This document shows positions 52,201 through 62,913 of a stretch of 64,000 nt of DNA, one piece after another. The position numbers were made by a program, and so were the translations under genes. The notes under the pieces were generated by a model that was not told where the DNA came from, ran no database searches, and saw only the letters and a program-made list of their open reading frames with translations. Position 1 is the first letter of the stretch. Each line of letters starts with the position of its first letter. The DNA is taken from assembly GCA_039621445.1 (NCBI GenBank), contig CP154957.1, positions 26,086,541 through 26,150,540 on the forward strand. The letters are read 5' to 3'. This DNA is from Euglena gracilis (lineage: Eukaryota > Euglenida > Euglenophyceae > Euglenales).

Positions 52201-52314
52201 TTTGGAAAACCAAGTTTCCAAAATGCGGTATTGTCCAAAATTGAACGCATTCCAGATGCGGTTCGCGAAAACCGTCGCGGTTTCAGTCCTGTGGAGGGCT
52301 GAAACACAGTTCAC
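49120..52314 (-). CDS. pol: G3 Pol: methyltransferase-like domain, RT, RNase H, integrase (copy 1)
   Basis: Residues ~20-160 (51835-52257) match the G1 methyltransferase-like domain: [36 protein letters not shown] and [14 protein letters not shown], but NPPF is LHPPL. RT follows with motif [11 protein letters not shown] near 51130. Motif A reads [12 protein letters not shown] near 51305, apparently three residues short, with the catalytic Asp missing or changed to Glu. RNase H has [15 protein letters not shown]. Integrase has an HHCC end (CYHNQGH, CQICQ) and a D-D-E core ([25 protein letters not shown]). The first Met of this frame is not a real start: the frame extends upstream through a TAA at 52330 into 52935. 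The RT change suggests this copy cannot reverse-transcribe unless it is a sequence error. Confidence 0.83.
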   Translation of the reverse strand: MNCVSALHRTETATVFANRIWNAFNFGQYRILETWFSKIAQIAKSMDLQLQIDAFSSKAYSRLPNYWSSHTNAFDKFWGDVVLWLHPPLKLIPLVVDKILRDQVRGVVLIPINPEAEWFQQLTYVTFQWWDLPNDTPLFEDFCSVMLPPLKEIIFCVCFFDAFGTVDHTEKFLWDKGQNDQIHQLSAVIDSGGQHPKSQELCTKINREFSDVLEHPIYAHDIEPAIRGPFGVCKIELKEGAQPMHRKFFRCSGEREQALNTMIEKLIERKWIIPSKSEWTSQAFVVPKPPDVYGEKKWRLVLDYRYLNSQTRDDPFPLPLIEDLITKQAENRLFELEDGFHQVHLHPDSQTYTAFVTSRGVYQWTVLPMGVKNGPAMFQRMIQWILRDLPFAMIYIDDVLIGTPPPLTKSGSDILDIHYRDICSVLTTFQKNLLFVKGAKMHLFRETIKFCGHILNNGQRRASPSKLEAIKKWTPENIKTITRLKGFLGLAQYYAIYMKDFVKISVPLTRQLKNRAPDNKKIQWDDTMRESLTTIKQLMLHNVVLDIADPYKPYVLEVDSSDYAVGGVLSQRNSSNELRPVAFFSRKLQGEDGKGQVKWSIREKETYAIVLILQKFRSWVASSLVQILVLTDHESLQHWYTEDLNKAMSSVGRRCRWHEFLSQFNLVVVYTPGHTQKVADPLSRSPWPYPGNPYEGDATFHGSREADEYAKRADAADNLLDNFPVSRIWRRMPIAPVRGKRQRGRMPGHAAECWVTRSESPSPLFFQEWDYSKDDFYNDVVQGLCNGELVENYTLSPLRLIFRNDTGYKYCIPCELVDDVLLCYHNQGHPLAPKLLSLVGRRYCTTRTEKDLYKRCLQILQPCQICQAVKPRRGTPGTMDFFPVPNDIFTSVCMDFLELEPCKGTDGKIYDYVLVVVCRLSGYTVAIPCQKAGLTAQVLAQMFLERCICLMGLPNEIVSDQDHLISSRFFTTLCGLLGVEQHFSIFFRPKGNGRTEAAVKAVVNVLRLSLAESHNAWLQVLPWCLFYINTLPGLILQYSPYKSVFGREPQPLATSRQNDLLVLA

Positions 52315-52329
52315 CGAGCCACATCGGTA

Positions 52330-52935
52330 TTATGTTGTGTCCGAAGACACTTCATCAGGCATTATACCAGGTGTATCAGGTGTACTGTGTAGAGGACAAT
52401 TGTCGTTGGCATTCTGCCACTTGTATGCAGGGACATTGGAGGGATTGGAATTCTGCCATTCGGGGTCAGAGAGCTTGGCATTCTGCCATTCGGTGTCAGA
52501 GAGATTGGCTTTCTGCCATTGGAGGTCCTGTTGTGCGATTCTCGCGATTCCAAACAGGGACGCGATTCCGCGTTTGTCCAATTGTCGATGTACTTCAACA
52601 CACAACGGGTAACAACCCGGTGTGTTGTGTTCTCGTTCAGCGGTCAGGGTAAACTCGGTACCGGTCCCGGTACCAAGTGTACTCTGGTTGTTGTGTAAAG
52701 CGATTAGTTTGGAAGGTTCAACAATACATCCACAGTCGAAATCAGGTTGTGTGGAAATTCTCTGGCAATGTGCGCATTGGTAGGAAGTGTCGGTCTGGTA
52801 GTGCATGTCAGTCATGTGTAGTGTGTGTATGGGGGTGTTGGACGTTGTAGCTGCTGAGGGGTGTACAGGGGTGTCCGAAATCGACACACCTGGTGGAAAA
52901 CGTAAAAGTTGTGCAGCTGGGCGGCTACTCGACAC
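52330..52935 (-). CDS. G3 Pol segment between protease and methyltransferase-like domain
   Basis: Same frame as 49120-52314, separated by one TAA (52330-52332) that could come from CAA. It carries a cysteine cluster CAHCQRISTQPDFDCGC (about 52720-52770) and three tandem 10-residue repeats around EWQNAKLSDP (52425-52520). It is not matched to a family; it probably forms part of the Pol polyprotein as a spacer or zinc-binding domain. Confidence 0.55.
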   Translation of the reverse strand: MSSSRPAAQLLRFPPGVSISDTPVHPSAATTSNTPIHTLHMTDMHYQTDTSYQCAHCQRISTQPDFDCGCIVEPSKLIALHNNQSTLGTGTGTEFTLTAEREHNTPGCYPLCVEVHRQLDKRGIASLFGIARIAQQDLQWQKANLSDTEWQNAKLSDPEWQNSNPSNVPAYKWQNANDNCPLHSTPDTPGIMPDEVSSDTT

Positions 52936-52994
52936 CGAAATTTCTTCAGGCCTTTAGGCTTTTGAAACGTGGGGGGTTAAGCTACTCGCTTTCC

Positions 52995-53510
52995 CTACCG
53001 CATGGGAAACGTGCGGTAAAAGTGCGGTGGGCAGGGGGGCAGCATTCTCTTTACCCCTAGGGTAGGAAACGGTGTTTTCGGTTGTAGAAAACGTTGTGGC
53101 AAGGCGGGGGACATCTGGGAAGATGCCTTGGGGGAAAAATTCGGCGGTGTGGGTTGTGTGCGTGAAGTAGTGCACAAACCGAGGGAGGGGCAATCCACAA
53201 CAAGGCGGTTCTGACGCAAGAACGGAAAACCCAAAATTACGTCAGACCCGCGAATACCCGATTCGTAACTCCAGGTACCCAGAAAATTTGTGTGTGGGGG
53301 CTGTGAGTGGTGCTTGGGGATGATGGGGAGGAGTATGTCCAAAAAGCATCCCAAGTCACCACCACACATGGGGCTGTTGTCAGCAGTCATAATTTTAATT
53401 GGGTACTTGGCTTTCACCAAGAGGGAGTGGGGAATTAATCCCGTTCGGAAGAGAAGGGGGATTCGACACCCTGTTTCGACCAAAATTTTGCATTTGGTAG
53501 AAAAATTTTG
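52995..53510 (-). CDS. G3 protease region, active-site Asp replaced
   Basis: A retropepsin-like segment: KILVETGCRIPLLF near 53480 corresponds to the DTG active-site loop, but the Asp codon is GAA (Glu). SDVILGFPFLRQNRLVVD near 53195-53250 matches the conserved C-terminal part of gypsy proteases. A frame change near 53190 leads into 53193-52954. With Glu at the catalytic position the enzyme would be expected to be inactive. Confidence 0.65.
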   Translation of the reverse strand, partial: QNFSTKCKILVETGCRIPLLFRTGLIPHSLLVKAKYPIKIMTADNSPMCGGDLGCFLDILLPIIPKHHSQPPHTNFLGTWSYESGIRGSDVILGFPFLRQNRLVVDCPSLGLCTTSRTQPTPPNFSPKASSQMSPALPQRFLQPKTPFPTLGVKRMLPPCPPHFYRTFPMR

Positions 53511-53831
53511 TGTTCGGATTTCCGCTTAGACCAAAAGTTCCATGGGGGGTACGCAAAGTGCAGGATCCGGTGTAAAATTGTTGTGTCTCCAACTATTCCA
53601 GGATCCCGTTCCTACTTTGCTCAGCATTCCAGGCAGAAATTCGGAGTGGGGGGTGGGGGACCCGAAAATTTTCCGGGTACCGACCAAAAAGGCAGATGGG
53701 CAGGGAAAGTAAGGTTGATCAGGTCCTACTTCCGTCTGTTCATCAGCCCAGAGGTCCGTGCCCACAGACCTCGGGCTCCCCTACTCCAAGTCCGATTCAG
53801 CACTTCGGCTGTTTATCGTTTTCTTGTGTGA

Positions 53832-54305
53832 TTAGATAGCGCGCAATGCGCGGACCGCATTGCGGTCATCCTCCAACGACGATTCGGAGTTCTCATTCCC
53901 CTTCCTGCCCGAAGCCGGGGTTCCCTCCTCCAAAGAGGAGGTTTTGAACCCGACCTTGTGTTTGTTGTTGTGTTTTGTATCATTGTAGTGATGTTGGTTC
54001 GTGCGGTGAGAGCCAGAACGATAACATTTGGACGAATGGTGGTTATGTGATCCACAAAGGGAACACTTTTGTCGGTTTTGTGATTTTTGTCGGTTTTGTG
54101 ATGGGCTTTCACCCGTTGGAGGTCTTGGTGAACAGAATCCCGTTCGACCACGGTTCTTGTTGTAATCCGGTTTCCCGGATGACCATCGCGAAGAAGAAGA
54201 TCCACTTCGCAAACGTGATCGCGATGAGTCGCGATTTGTATCACGTTTGTAAGGGGGTCGGGGTGATCGACCACGAGGTGCGCGATCGCGTCCGCGATCG
54301 CGGAA
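53832..54305 (-). CDS. gag: G3 Gag C-terminus with zinc knuckle (truncated by the gap)
   Basis: Arg/Ser-rich segment then CSLCGSHNHHSSKC (about 54030-54070), a canonical C-x2-C-x4-H-x4-C knuckle, then a basic tail ending at 53832. The upstream capsid part is lost in the N gap. Its position upstream of protease and pol fits Gag. Confidence 0.75.
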   Translation of the reverse strand, partial: FRDRGRDRAPRGRSPRPPYKRDTNRDSSRSRLRSGSSSSRWSSGKPDYNKNRGRTGFCSPRPPTGESPSQNRQKSQNRQKCSLCGSHNHHSSKCYRSGSHRTNQHHYNDTKHNNKHKVGFKTSSLEEGTPASGRKGNENSESSLEDDRNAVRALRAI

Positions 54306-54318
54306 NNNNNNNNNNNNN
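54306..54318. other. Assembly gap of 13 N
   Basis: Unsequenced join. Sequence left of it is G3 Gag; sequence right of it restarts at the position equivalent to 39942 in LINE-D. Any ORF crossing the gap is meaningless. Confidence 0.99.
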
Positions 54319-55916
54319 TTGAGGTCGTCAGGGCATTGGACCCACACGAGCTGTTTCGCCAGTTCTCTGGCAAGGGCCATGCTAAGGCCCTGCCAGCAGT
54401 TTGCCTCCGCTGCTCGCCTATCCCATGCGTCATGTTGTCCCGCAAGCAAGCGAACACAGTTTCCAACAAAGGCAAGTGCTGCCTCCCCCATTCCTCCGTA
54501 GCAAATTGAGGACAAAGGGGATGAACGTCCACCCTCTGCGCTTACAACCGTCTCCATACTTTTTGATTTTGTTTTCCTCCTGGCTCTCATGCCATTTCCC
54601 AAGGTCTTCCAATCCTGGCCGTGCACGGGAAGGTGCAAGGGGGTGGCGAACGGTCATATCGATTGCCGCCGGACCGTTTGCATCATATCGCATCACAAAT
54701 ACGTTGCCGGGGCGGGAACCATCAGGGGCACTCTCCTCTCTTCTGGCCGGGACACCTGCCTTTTAGGCCAGCCCAAGGATGTAGGACTGCACCGCCCCGT
54801 GTCGCCGAACAATGCTGTTCCGGTGGCAACAAACGAGGTGATGGCCTCTTGCGTCCAAGTGGTTGTGGCACCGAGGGCACCCGGGACAGGCATCTGAAGG
54901 CGAAACAACCGGAGAACCCAGGGACCATTGCATCAGGGCCTGGAATTCCCTTGTTGGTATGAGCGCCCTTGTGGAGGGTGACGGTGTAACGGAGGCCCAA
55001 GCCATAGCATGTGGCTTCATCTGACATGCCATTTTCAGTTTATCGCTACACGTGAGTGAGTTGTACAGAGCTTGCTGTAGGGCTTTTGCACACTGTTGTC
55101 CCCAGAATTTCTGTGCCGTCATTTCTTGAGGCAGCATCTCCGGACTTTTTGGGTTCTCAACAAAGTCCTTTGCAATCGGTGGGAGCTCACATAGACCCTT
55201 GATGGCCTCCACCTGGGCGGTAAATTCCGAAGGTGGGGGGTTCATCCCACAGATGGGTGGTAAGTCGAGGACGCGGTCGCCTCGAACAAGAAAGTCAAGT
55301 GTGGCGGCCCACCTGGCGATCGGGCGCTCCATGGTAGGGTCCCAAATGCCCAACCCTCCCAACTGGACAGGCAAGGTGGCCTGGCGCCACTGGTCCTCTT
55401 CCAGCGGCCGCCCGACAATGATGCTGGCGGTATTCCGCAGGGTTTTGCTTAGCAGCGTGCACTGCATGGTTGCAAGGCCAATTGGAGTAGTCCTCAACAG
55501 GTCGTTAACCTTGCACGCGTCCAGACACAGCCTTATAATAGTGAACTGGATGTGCGCAGAAGGCACCTTCTGCAAGGCTGAACACGCCTTCATGGCATCT
55601 TCGCACCGTCCAAACCACACACGTTCGGCAAATGTCCTGTCCTCCGGATGGCAAATTGGAACCCCGAGGCACTTGATTCCGGAACCAGGAATGTATTGAG
55701 TTACGGGGATGCGTTGCAATACACTTGTCTCCTCCAGGAAGAGAAAACGGTCGGGTTGGAAGGCTGGCCCCCAAAGGGTGCATTTGTTGACATTCAGGTC
55801 AACACCAATGGGTGGTCCCTTTTCAAGGACAAAATGCCTCCAGCTGGCGTGTAGTCCCCATGATGTGGGCATCGTCCAGGTACCAAGTGTACGTCCCACC
55901 CCGGCTTCTCTACTTA
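54319..55916 (-). pseudogene. LINE-D copy 2 (3' end lost at the gap)
   Basis: Same as 39942-41539 with no difference noticed: RT frame break near 55890, zinc knuckle in the ORF ending at 54763, RPGN instead of RPAD in the endonuclease. The 3' UTR with the conserved tail is missing because the sequence starts after the gap. Confidence 0.85.
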
Positions 55917-56317
55917 TGCTTTCCTCCCGAAAAGCCCGTGGGGGGAGTAACAGTAAAATTTGTTTCCCTTTTCCTTTTTTGAATGCAAAGCACACAAGCA
56001 GAAGAATTGGTGGGACCGCAGTCCCTTATATGATAGTGACTTTTGCTCTTTCGAGGTTTGTAAAAGAAAGAAATAAAACTTGTATTCAAATGGGACTTCG
56101 CCCTCAGAATTCTAAAAGAGAATTGCAAAGCACCAAACCCAATAACCTTGAATAAGGAACCAGTTACTTTCTCTAAGCTTTCGCTAGCTCTGAGCTTCTC
56201 TCTTTGTCTTATGGCTTAACCATGCCACTGTGTACAGCCCGGCCGTAGCCAGATTGTAGGCCGTAGCCCATTGTATCTGGTACACAGTGCCATGGCAGAA
56301 TGGCTGCCTGGTACACA
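55917..56317 (-). repeat. 3' LTR of gypsy G3 (copy 2)
   Basis: Copy of 41540-41940 without noticed difference, including the stem (56226-56235 with 56280-56289). Confidence 0.65.
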
Positions 56318-56698
56318 TCCCCCTCCCAGGGCTCTGCCCGATTTCCCTTCTGGACCAGGCCAGTCTGGATGCCAGGCACAGTCCCAGGTTCAGGGAGACA
56401 GTACCAGGATACCATTGTCTGGTTCCAAATTACAGTTACCGTGTTTGGAGCACAAAGCGCAAAAGAATTCTGGCGCGCATGCTATACTTCGTGTGTCTTC
56501 TTACTTGACACCGTAGTCGTTGTGGTCTTGAATCTTCGCGATCAACGTGTTATCGACCGAACTTAAGGCGATTCCGCCATTGTGTCTTGAAGCGGTGTTG
56601 AACGCGGTGATGAAGTGCGTATTCACGCTCGAGACTTCGCTCATTATGTGGGACTACGCCCATCTCAGCCGTAGCTGATTGTACGGAGCAGGAAACCC

Positions 56699-59600
56699 TC
56701 AACGTTTGCGGGTTTCCTTGAAGTACTCACCCATGTGTGGGTCTTGTACTAAGGTCATTTCGGTTGGACGTAAGTCTAAGGTATCCTTGTCAGGATCATT
56801 TATGTTGATCCGTGGGATAACCCAACTTTTGACTTCTTGTATTTCCTTGGGCAGTTCGGTTTTGAGCATTTCAGCTCGCTTGTGGAGGTACATCTGCAAA
56901 CTTTCCCAGAAAACTCTCGGAAAAGTTGCAGGCCATATGTAATAGTTCCATCTTGGGTGGTTTGCTGGTACCTGTGGTGGCATCCCAGGCAGAGCGTTGA
57001 AGTCAAATCGGGATGCACAGGCACAGCGGGTTATGTGTGGTTTCAGAATGGTGCCAACCCATTCTGAGTAATGTTCGTAACCATGTCGTTCGGGTGGGCA
57101 GTCAGGCAATAACCATCGTTGTGTGGTTTCCGAAACCGTTGAAGGCTTTGTAAAGAGTGGGTAAATGACTCGTTTCCAGTCGTCATCATTGAAGAGTAAG
57201 GGCAATCGCGCTTTTGTACATTCCACAGCAAGTCTGATTCCGCCGGAATCAGTTTGGAAGTCAAAGGCGATTCCGCCGCGGTCAAAAGCCTCAGCTTTCT
57301 TGAAGCTTTTGTGTTGGTACATTTGTCGTTTTGTTTTGTAGAAATTGAGGAAATCTTCCAGAACGTCCTCGCTTCCGGGTACGATCTTGAGATTTCCGCC
57401 GTCTGCGGGCGAATATATGTCTGCCCGTAGGCAGTTGACACAGAAAAATGGTACATCACGGTCTCTGTCCTCTTCCGACCACCGGAAGTTGTTCAGTTTT
57501 CTCCAGTCAAGGATGCAATCACCGCAAATCAAAGCGGCTGTATATGGAACGAATTCATTGTGATGAAAAATTTTTCGTTTGTTGTCAGCGTAACAGACAT
57601 GCACAGCAGGCATGCTGTTACGAATGTTGTGACAGGCAGTACAGAGCCAAGTTGCTTGGCCATTCGGCCTATTGTCAAACAGGAATGTTTCCCCAAAGTA
57701 TTGGGCAAACACTCTTGGTGATCTGACATTGTAGAATCGCCAAATATGGCGAACATAGTAGTTGTACTTCTGTTCGTTGAAAAACAATGGTTCAATCCAC
57801 TTGTTCAACAACATTCCGCGTTCGCGGGCTGATTGTATCATGGCAATGCGTTCTTCGACGCTCGGCAGGTTGGAGATAATGTCCTCTTGCCAAGGGTGGC
57901 ATTATCGTCAACCGGCATGTTTTCCTCTTGCGAGGTCTCAGACGTTGTATCTTGTCTAGTTCTACCTCGGAGGGTAGAAGTGACCCGGCTTTTCCCGGCC
58001 ACTTCGGACATGTTGGTGCTGGTGTTGTAGCAGTTGGGGTCTTCGCCCGCTTTCCTGATTTGCTACCACTCCCAGGTGGAGGTGGTTTTGGTTCGTTGTG
58101 TCGTTCAGCAGGTTTGCACGGTTCTGCAGGTTGTGGTTTAGGCTTAGGCTTACTGCCTTTCTCTTTCCGCCTTGGCGGAAAGGGGCGTTCTGCAGGCGAC
58201 TTTGGAGCAGGTTTGACCGTTGGTGTGGTGGTAGGTGGTACGTCAGGAGCTGTCGGTACCACCTGTTCAGGTGTGTGTACCACTACGGGTGTTGTGTCAT
58301 GTGGTGGCGTTTGTTCGACCGTAGTCGATTCGGTTGTTGTCACCACTTCGAGTGTTTGGACGTCAGGAGTAGAGCTGGCCGCGTCTGCTGCCAGTGCTAT
58401 GGTGAAAGCCGTAGCTTCTTGTGTTGGTTTCTCGCCAAGTCCCGTGTCACGGGGACTTCGCGTTGAAGAAGAAGACCTCGATCGCACCATTGCAACCATC
58501 GAGTCTACGCCACTTCGGACGCTTCCGAGGACGTGTTCAGCAGCGCGTCCAACTTGTGGTGGTATGAGTATAAAATCGTCTGGGTCTTGGTATCTGTCGA
58601 TACCTTCCCGTTGTTGTCTTGTAATCAGTTCGCGAAATGCGATTATCTCAGCATTAGTTACTTCCCGTCCAGCTTCCGCATGTGCGGGAGTAGGTGGAAC
58701 CACGTCTGTCGAAGGCGTTGCGACCGTTGTGGAGTCTGCAGGCACTTCGACCATTGTAAATTCCGCAGGCGCGTCAGGTTCCGCGTCTGGCAATGGTGTT
58801 TGTGGTCGTGTTTGAGCAGGCGTTGTAGGTGGCACTTCGGCGCTTAGAGCATGTTGTACGCCGGCATCGTCGGGTTCAGACTCCACAGATGCGGAGGAGA
58901 CGGAGCGTGTGCTGTGTTCATTGTCTGTCCCTTCTTCCATTTCCTCATCGGGGGATGACCCAGAGGGGGAAACGGACGAAGAGTCTGAAGAATGTACGGG
59001 GGTGTGTTCCACAGACATGGTATGTGTAGGTGGAGGTTGTGGCAAACGTTCTTCCGAACGTTTTGTTGCAGGCTTCGCTGCTGCTTTGGCTGTTGATGTT
59101 GTGGATGATGCAGCCGTTGGAGGTTGTTCAGCTGCAGACTGCGCTGCTTCGGACTCCGCCGGCTGAGGATCAGGGAGTTTTATACGTGGTCGCAGACGGA
59201 AGTTTTGCCATCCGACAAATTAGTTTCCTCCCGATCCGCGAGGAAGCCAGTCCAGTATTGGGATGGCCAACCCATCATTATTTGTACGTTTGCTTCGGAG
59301 GGTTTCGCCAAACAGGCGTTTGATGTACTTCCGTTTTCTGTCTTCGTCCCATTCAGGTCGAACAGGGAGGTATTCTTGTGGGATTTGTTGTTTTGGGTTG
59401 AATAAATTGTAGATTTCCAGAGCATAGGACACCCATGCTCTCCATTGGAACGTCTGCATATGCAGAAGCATTTGTCGGTGGTTTCTTCTGGCGTATCCGA
59501 TTTCCCTGACTTCGAGGGGATTGTGGCGGATGTGTCCAAGTAGTCTTCGTTGTTGTTGGGCCTCCGCCAATTCGCGTTGGTGGGGCTGCGGCCTTTGTGC

Positions 59601-62600
59601 GTTTGGGCGGTCGGTTGTCCGACCGCGCACGCCAAAGCCCCAGAAGTCCACGGGGAACTTGTGGTGGCAGTGGGTGCACCAAAGCACGAATTTTTGTGGG
59701 TATGTCAGGTCGATTCCGACCACTTGGAAGTGGGGGCCGTAGTGTTCATTGAGAAAAATTTGGTAGTTGTAACAGAACATTTCGTGTGTCACCAATTGTA
59801 CATCCTTTGGAAGTGGGAATACTTCCCATTGTATGCCTTGTGGTCCGATTTCTCGGATATTGTCGAAAATTGTCTTCAGTGCGTCAAGGGACCATTCCCA
59901 TCCGTATTGTAGCTTTGGATGTGGCAAGTAGTGCGCTTGGCTGGCGGGCATTGCAAATGAACCGAAGTTCATGCAATGACATCCGAGCCAGAAAAAGAGT
60001 TGCCAGAAACCCGGCAAATTGTCGATGCCATCCTGGCTTTCATAACAGGAAATTGTACCGTCGAAGAAAAAACCACGGGCTTTTTCCTTGTAGAGTTTGA
60101 CCATGTTGTGATGTACTTCAGGAGCAACAACCCAAGGGTGTTGTTCCTCATAGTACTTGTGCATAATTGTATTACATCCGTCTGAGATCCAGAACAGATG
60201 GTCAATCATAAATTGTACGTCTAGGTCGTAACCCGGTTGTGAGCCCTCGCTCTTTCCTTTGCCTTTCTGGCCTTTCTGTCCTTTTGCGACTTCGCGCTCT
60301 TGTTCGTTCCAACGGTATGTGCCGTCTTTTCGGTATGCTCGTGCTTTTCTCCACATCGTAACAGTTACACCTGCGGTGTAGTGTCCAGCAATGTCATCAG
60401 AGGGCTTGTCTGGTCGCATTTGGTGATAGATTTCTTGTAAGGATCGTTGAACGTTGGACGGGATCGGCAGGTCATCATTGTCCTGACGATCACGTTGCGC
60501 CTGCGCGCTTTGTGGATCGTCGTCCAAACGACGACGTTGTGTGTCTGGCGTTGGACGTGTTTGTGGTGGTGTTGCAAACTCCGGTCCACGCGAACGTTTG
60601 CTCGCGTCAACGTTGTATTGTTTTGCTGGGGCCGTCAAATGTTGTAGAGCTTCCTTGTAGGTGGCGCGTTGCGCTGGCGACTCAAACCTGGGTTGACCCG
60701 AGAAAGGTTGTCCCGGTTCAACAGATGGTTGTGTCTGTCCAGCCGAAGCCGATTGTGCAGGTGTCGGTTGTGAAACGGTTGTAACAGGATGTGTTCGAGC
60801 AGGAATTGTAGATTGTGCGGGTGCATTTGCACGTGCCACGTGCCGACTGCGCAACTTGAGCAGGGGGTCCTGTTCTTTGTAAAGGTACAGGTTGGTTTGA
60901 ACCTGCTGCTGATGCGGCAGGTGGCGCTGATGTTGACTGTGCAGTCGAAACTGCTTGTACCGGTTTTGTTTGTGGTGCCGGAGTAGGTTGAGCTACTGGC
61001 GGCACGAGATTCGACGCCGAAGCGAGTTGTTCCATTGGACCAGGTGGATTTGGTGGTGCATTCACACGCAAAACTTCGGGTAGTGCCCAGCTGGGTATAC
61101 CCAAAATTTTGGAGTTTGGACCAATGCCATCCATTACCACTCCTTTTACGTTGATGGCTCCCAAATGGGATCCAAGTTCGTAAATTTTGTCAAGGGGAAG
61201 ATATTGTTCGCCTTTGATTGTGTAAGCGAAATCCGCAGATTGTGGTACTCGTTCATAGTGAATATTGTCCACTACGGGACGCAGGGGGTTTTCTCCGACA
61301 ACCCTTATCGCTGTCGGTTCCGGCAGCGGTACGGCGGGGGTTGTTGGTGGTTGCGGTTGAGATTGTACCGATGGTTGAGTTTGTACGGGTTGTGGTGGTT
61401 GAGGGGCTGGTTGAGGTTGTTCGTCTGTTTCCATGGTATACTCCGGCTTTGGTTCTGCCGTTGTATACTCGTCATAAGGCTCTTCGGGCATCTCGTCGGG
61501 ATAGTTGTCGTACGGCTCTTCGGCCTCCATAGCGTATTGTGATTGCATACCAGCCTCCCAGTTCCGGGCAGGTGGCATGCGTGGGGAGGAAAAACGTTGT
61601 TGTGGTAAGTATATTGGTTCTTGCATTTGTACATCACCTATCTCACTTTCTGTGAGTTCAGGAGTATAGCGGCGCATGTGTTCAGCGTAAGCACCCACTG
61701 AGTGCACTCCGCGGAGCACAGGCGGGACCAGGACTCCCAGTTCCCTGAGGGTTACGTTGTCTGGAAATCCGGATTCTCCGGGTTGGAAGAAGATTCTACC
61801 TGCTATCATACTCTGGGACCACATGTCCCAGGTGGCGATAGGCTTGTTGGCGATTGCAAGCAATTTTCGGCAGTACGAATCCCACATCACTCGGATGAAG
61901 GGATCCGGTCTGTCCTCTGCGCACATGCGCAGAGCGTTACGAATTGTATCTGTTGAAGCCGTAGTCAATTCACCCATGTACTTGGGGAACCGAGGCATAA
62001 CGGGAGCGGCATACTGCCTTTGTGGAGGTTCTGGTTGTGTGGCATACTGCCCTTGTGGGGGTTGTGTAGCATACTGCCCTTGTGGAGGTTGTGTGGCTTA
62101 CCCTTGTGGCGGTTGTGCGGGGTAATAGTGACTACGTAGTTGTTCAGCCCATTGTCGTTGTTCAGATGGGATATATTGTTGTTCTGCCGCCGCAAAAGCA
62201 GCGCGTTGGCTACTGCTACTAGCCAGATCGTATCTCATTGGGGGCCGCGGTTGCGGCACCGCAAACTGTTCATAGGCAGATTCCGTTTGTTGTGGAATCA
62301 TAGGTTGAGATTGTAAGCCACCGAGTGTCGTCTGTTCTGGGGCAACATGCGGAACAGCATGTTGAGTCACAGGGGGATTTGCCACTAGGGGCCTTGCTGC
62401 CGGAGCAGCTTGTAACGGAGGGGCTGCCACTACGGGCCTTGCTGCCGAAGCAGCTTGTACATGCCGAACGGGGACTTGCTCTCCATGAGGGAGTGCAAGT
62501 CCTCGTCCTCCCGAAGGAGGTTGTGGGTGAGGGGGTCCTCCCGTAGGAGGTTGTCCAAGGGGAACATACGGTTGGGAGGATGGAGGACCAGGTTCCCTTC

Positions 62601-62613
62601 CTCCAGCATCCAT
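56699..62613 (-). pseudogene. G3 large accessory gene (copy 2, nearly open)
   Basis: ATG at 62613, stop near 56699, about 1970 codons. Fewer breaks than copy 1: one frame from 62613 to about 60800 with a TAA at 62098-62100, a second from 60854 to 57792 with one TAG at 59220-59222, and a third from 57841 to 56699. The same domain layout is visible, including the C-terminal CTAC/CGDC/CVNC cluster. Maintenance of the whole reading frame across two diverged copies argues that it was a real protein. No function assigned. Confidence 0.72.
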
Positions 62614-62913
62614 CTTGAAAAAAAAGCAGATAGTAGCAAGTGCTGAGCTGTGGGGAGACAGAGAAATAAGGCATTGTACGGTAACATTGTACGCATGCAA
62701 CCAAGTGTACACAAACACAAAAATATTTGTATGTTTGCAATAATTGTAAAATGAAAATTGTAGCTCCAAGTGTAAAAACGAGTTGTATAGGACCGTAGTC
62801 CTTTAGCGAAAAGTCCTTCGCTAGGGACAAAATGGTTTGGCATCCGCCCATTATACATTTTTTCAAAAGTCCATGCTATGGACAAAATCTTGGACATCTT
62901 TGTATATCCTCCC
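62614..62913 (-). promoter_or_regulatory. G3 spacer copy 2 with splice-acceptor-like sequence
   Basis: Equivalent to 48238-48559. The CTACTATCTGC, T-run, CAAG and ATG arrangement is preserved with one more T, as is the upstream CTCCCCACAG. Confidence 0.5.

Noticed and set aside
53813-54638. Two long ORFs running from G3 Gag into LINE-D
   Set aside because: They cross the 13-N gap and fuse unrelated sequences; only the Gag part up to 54305 is real.
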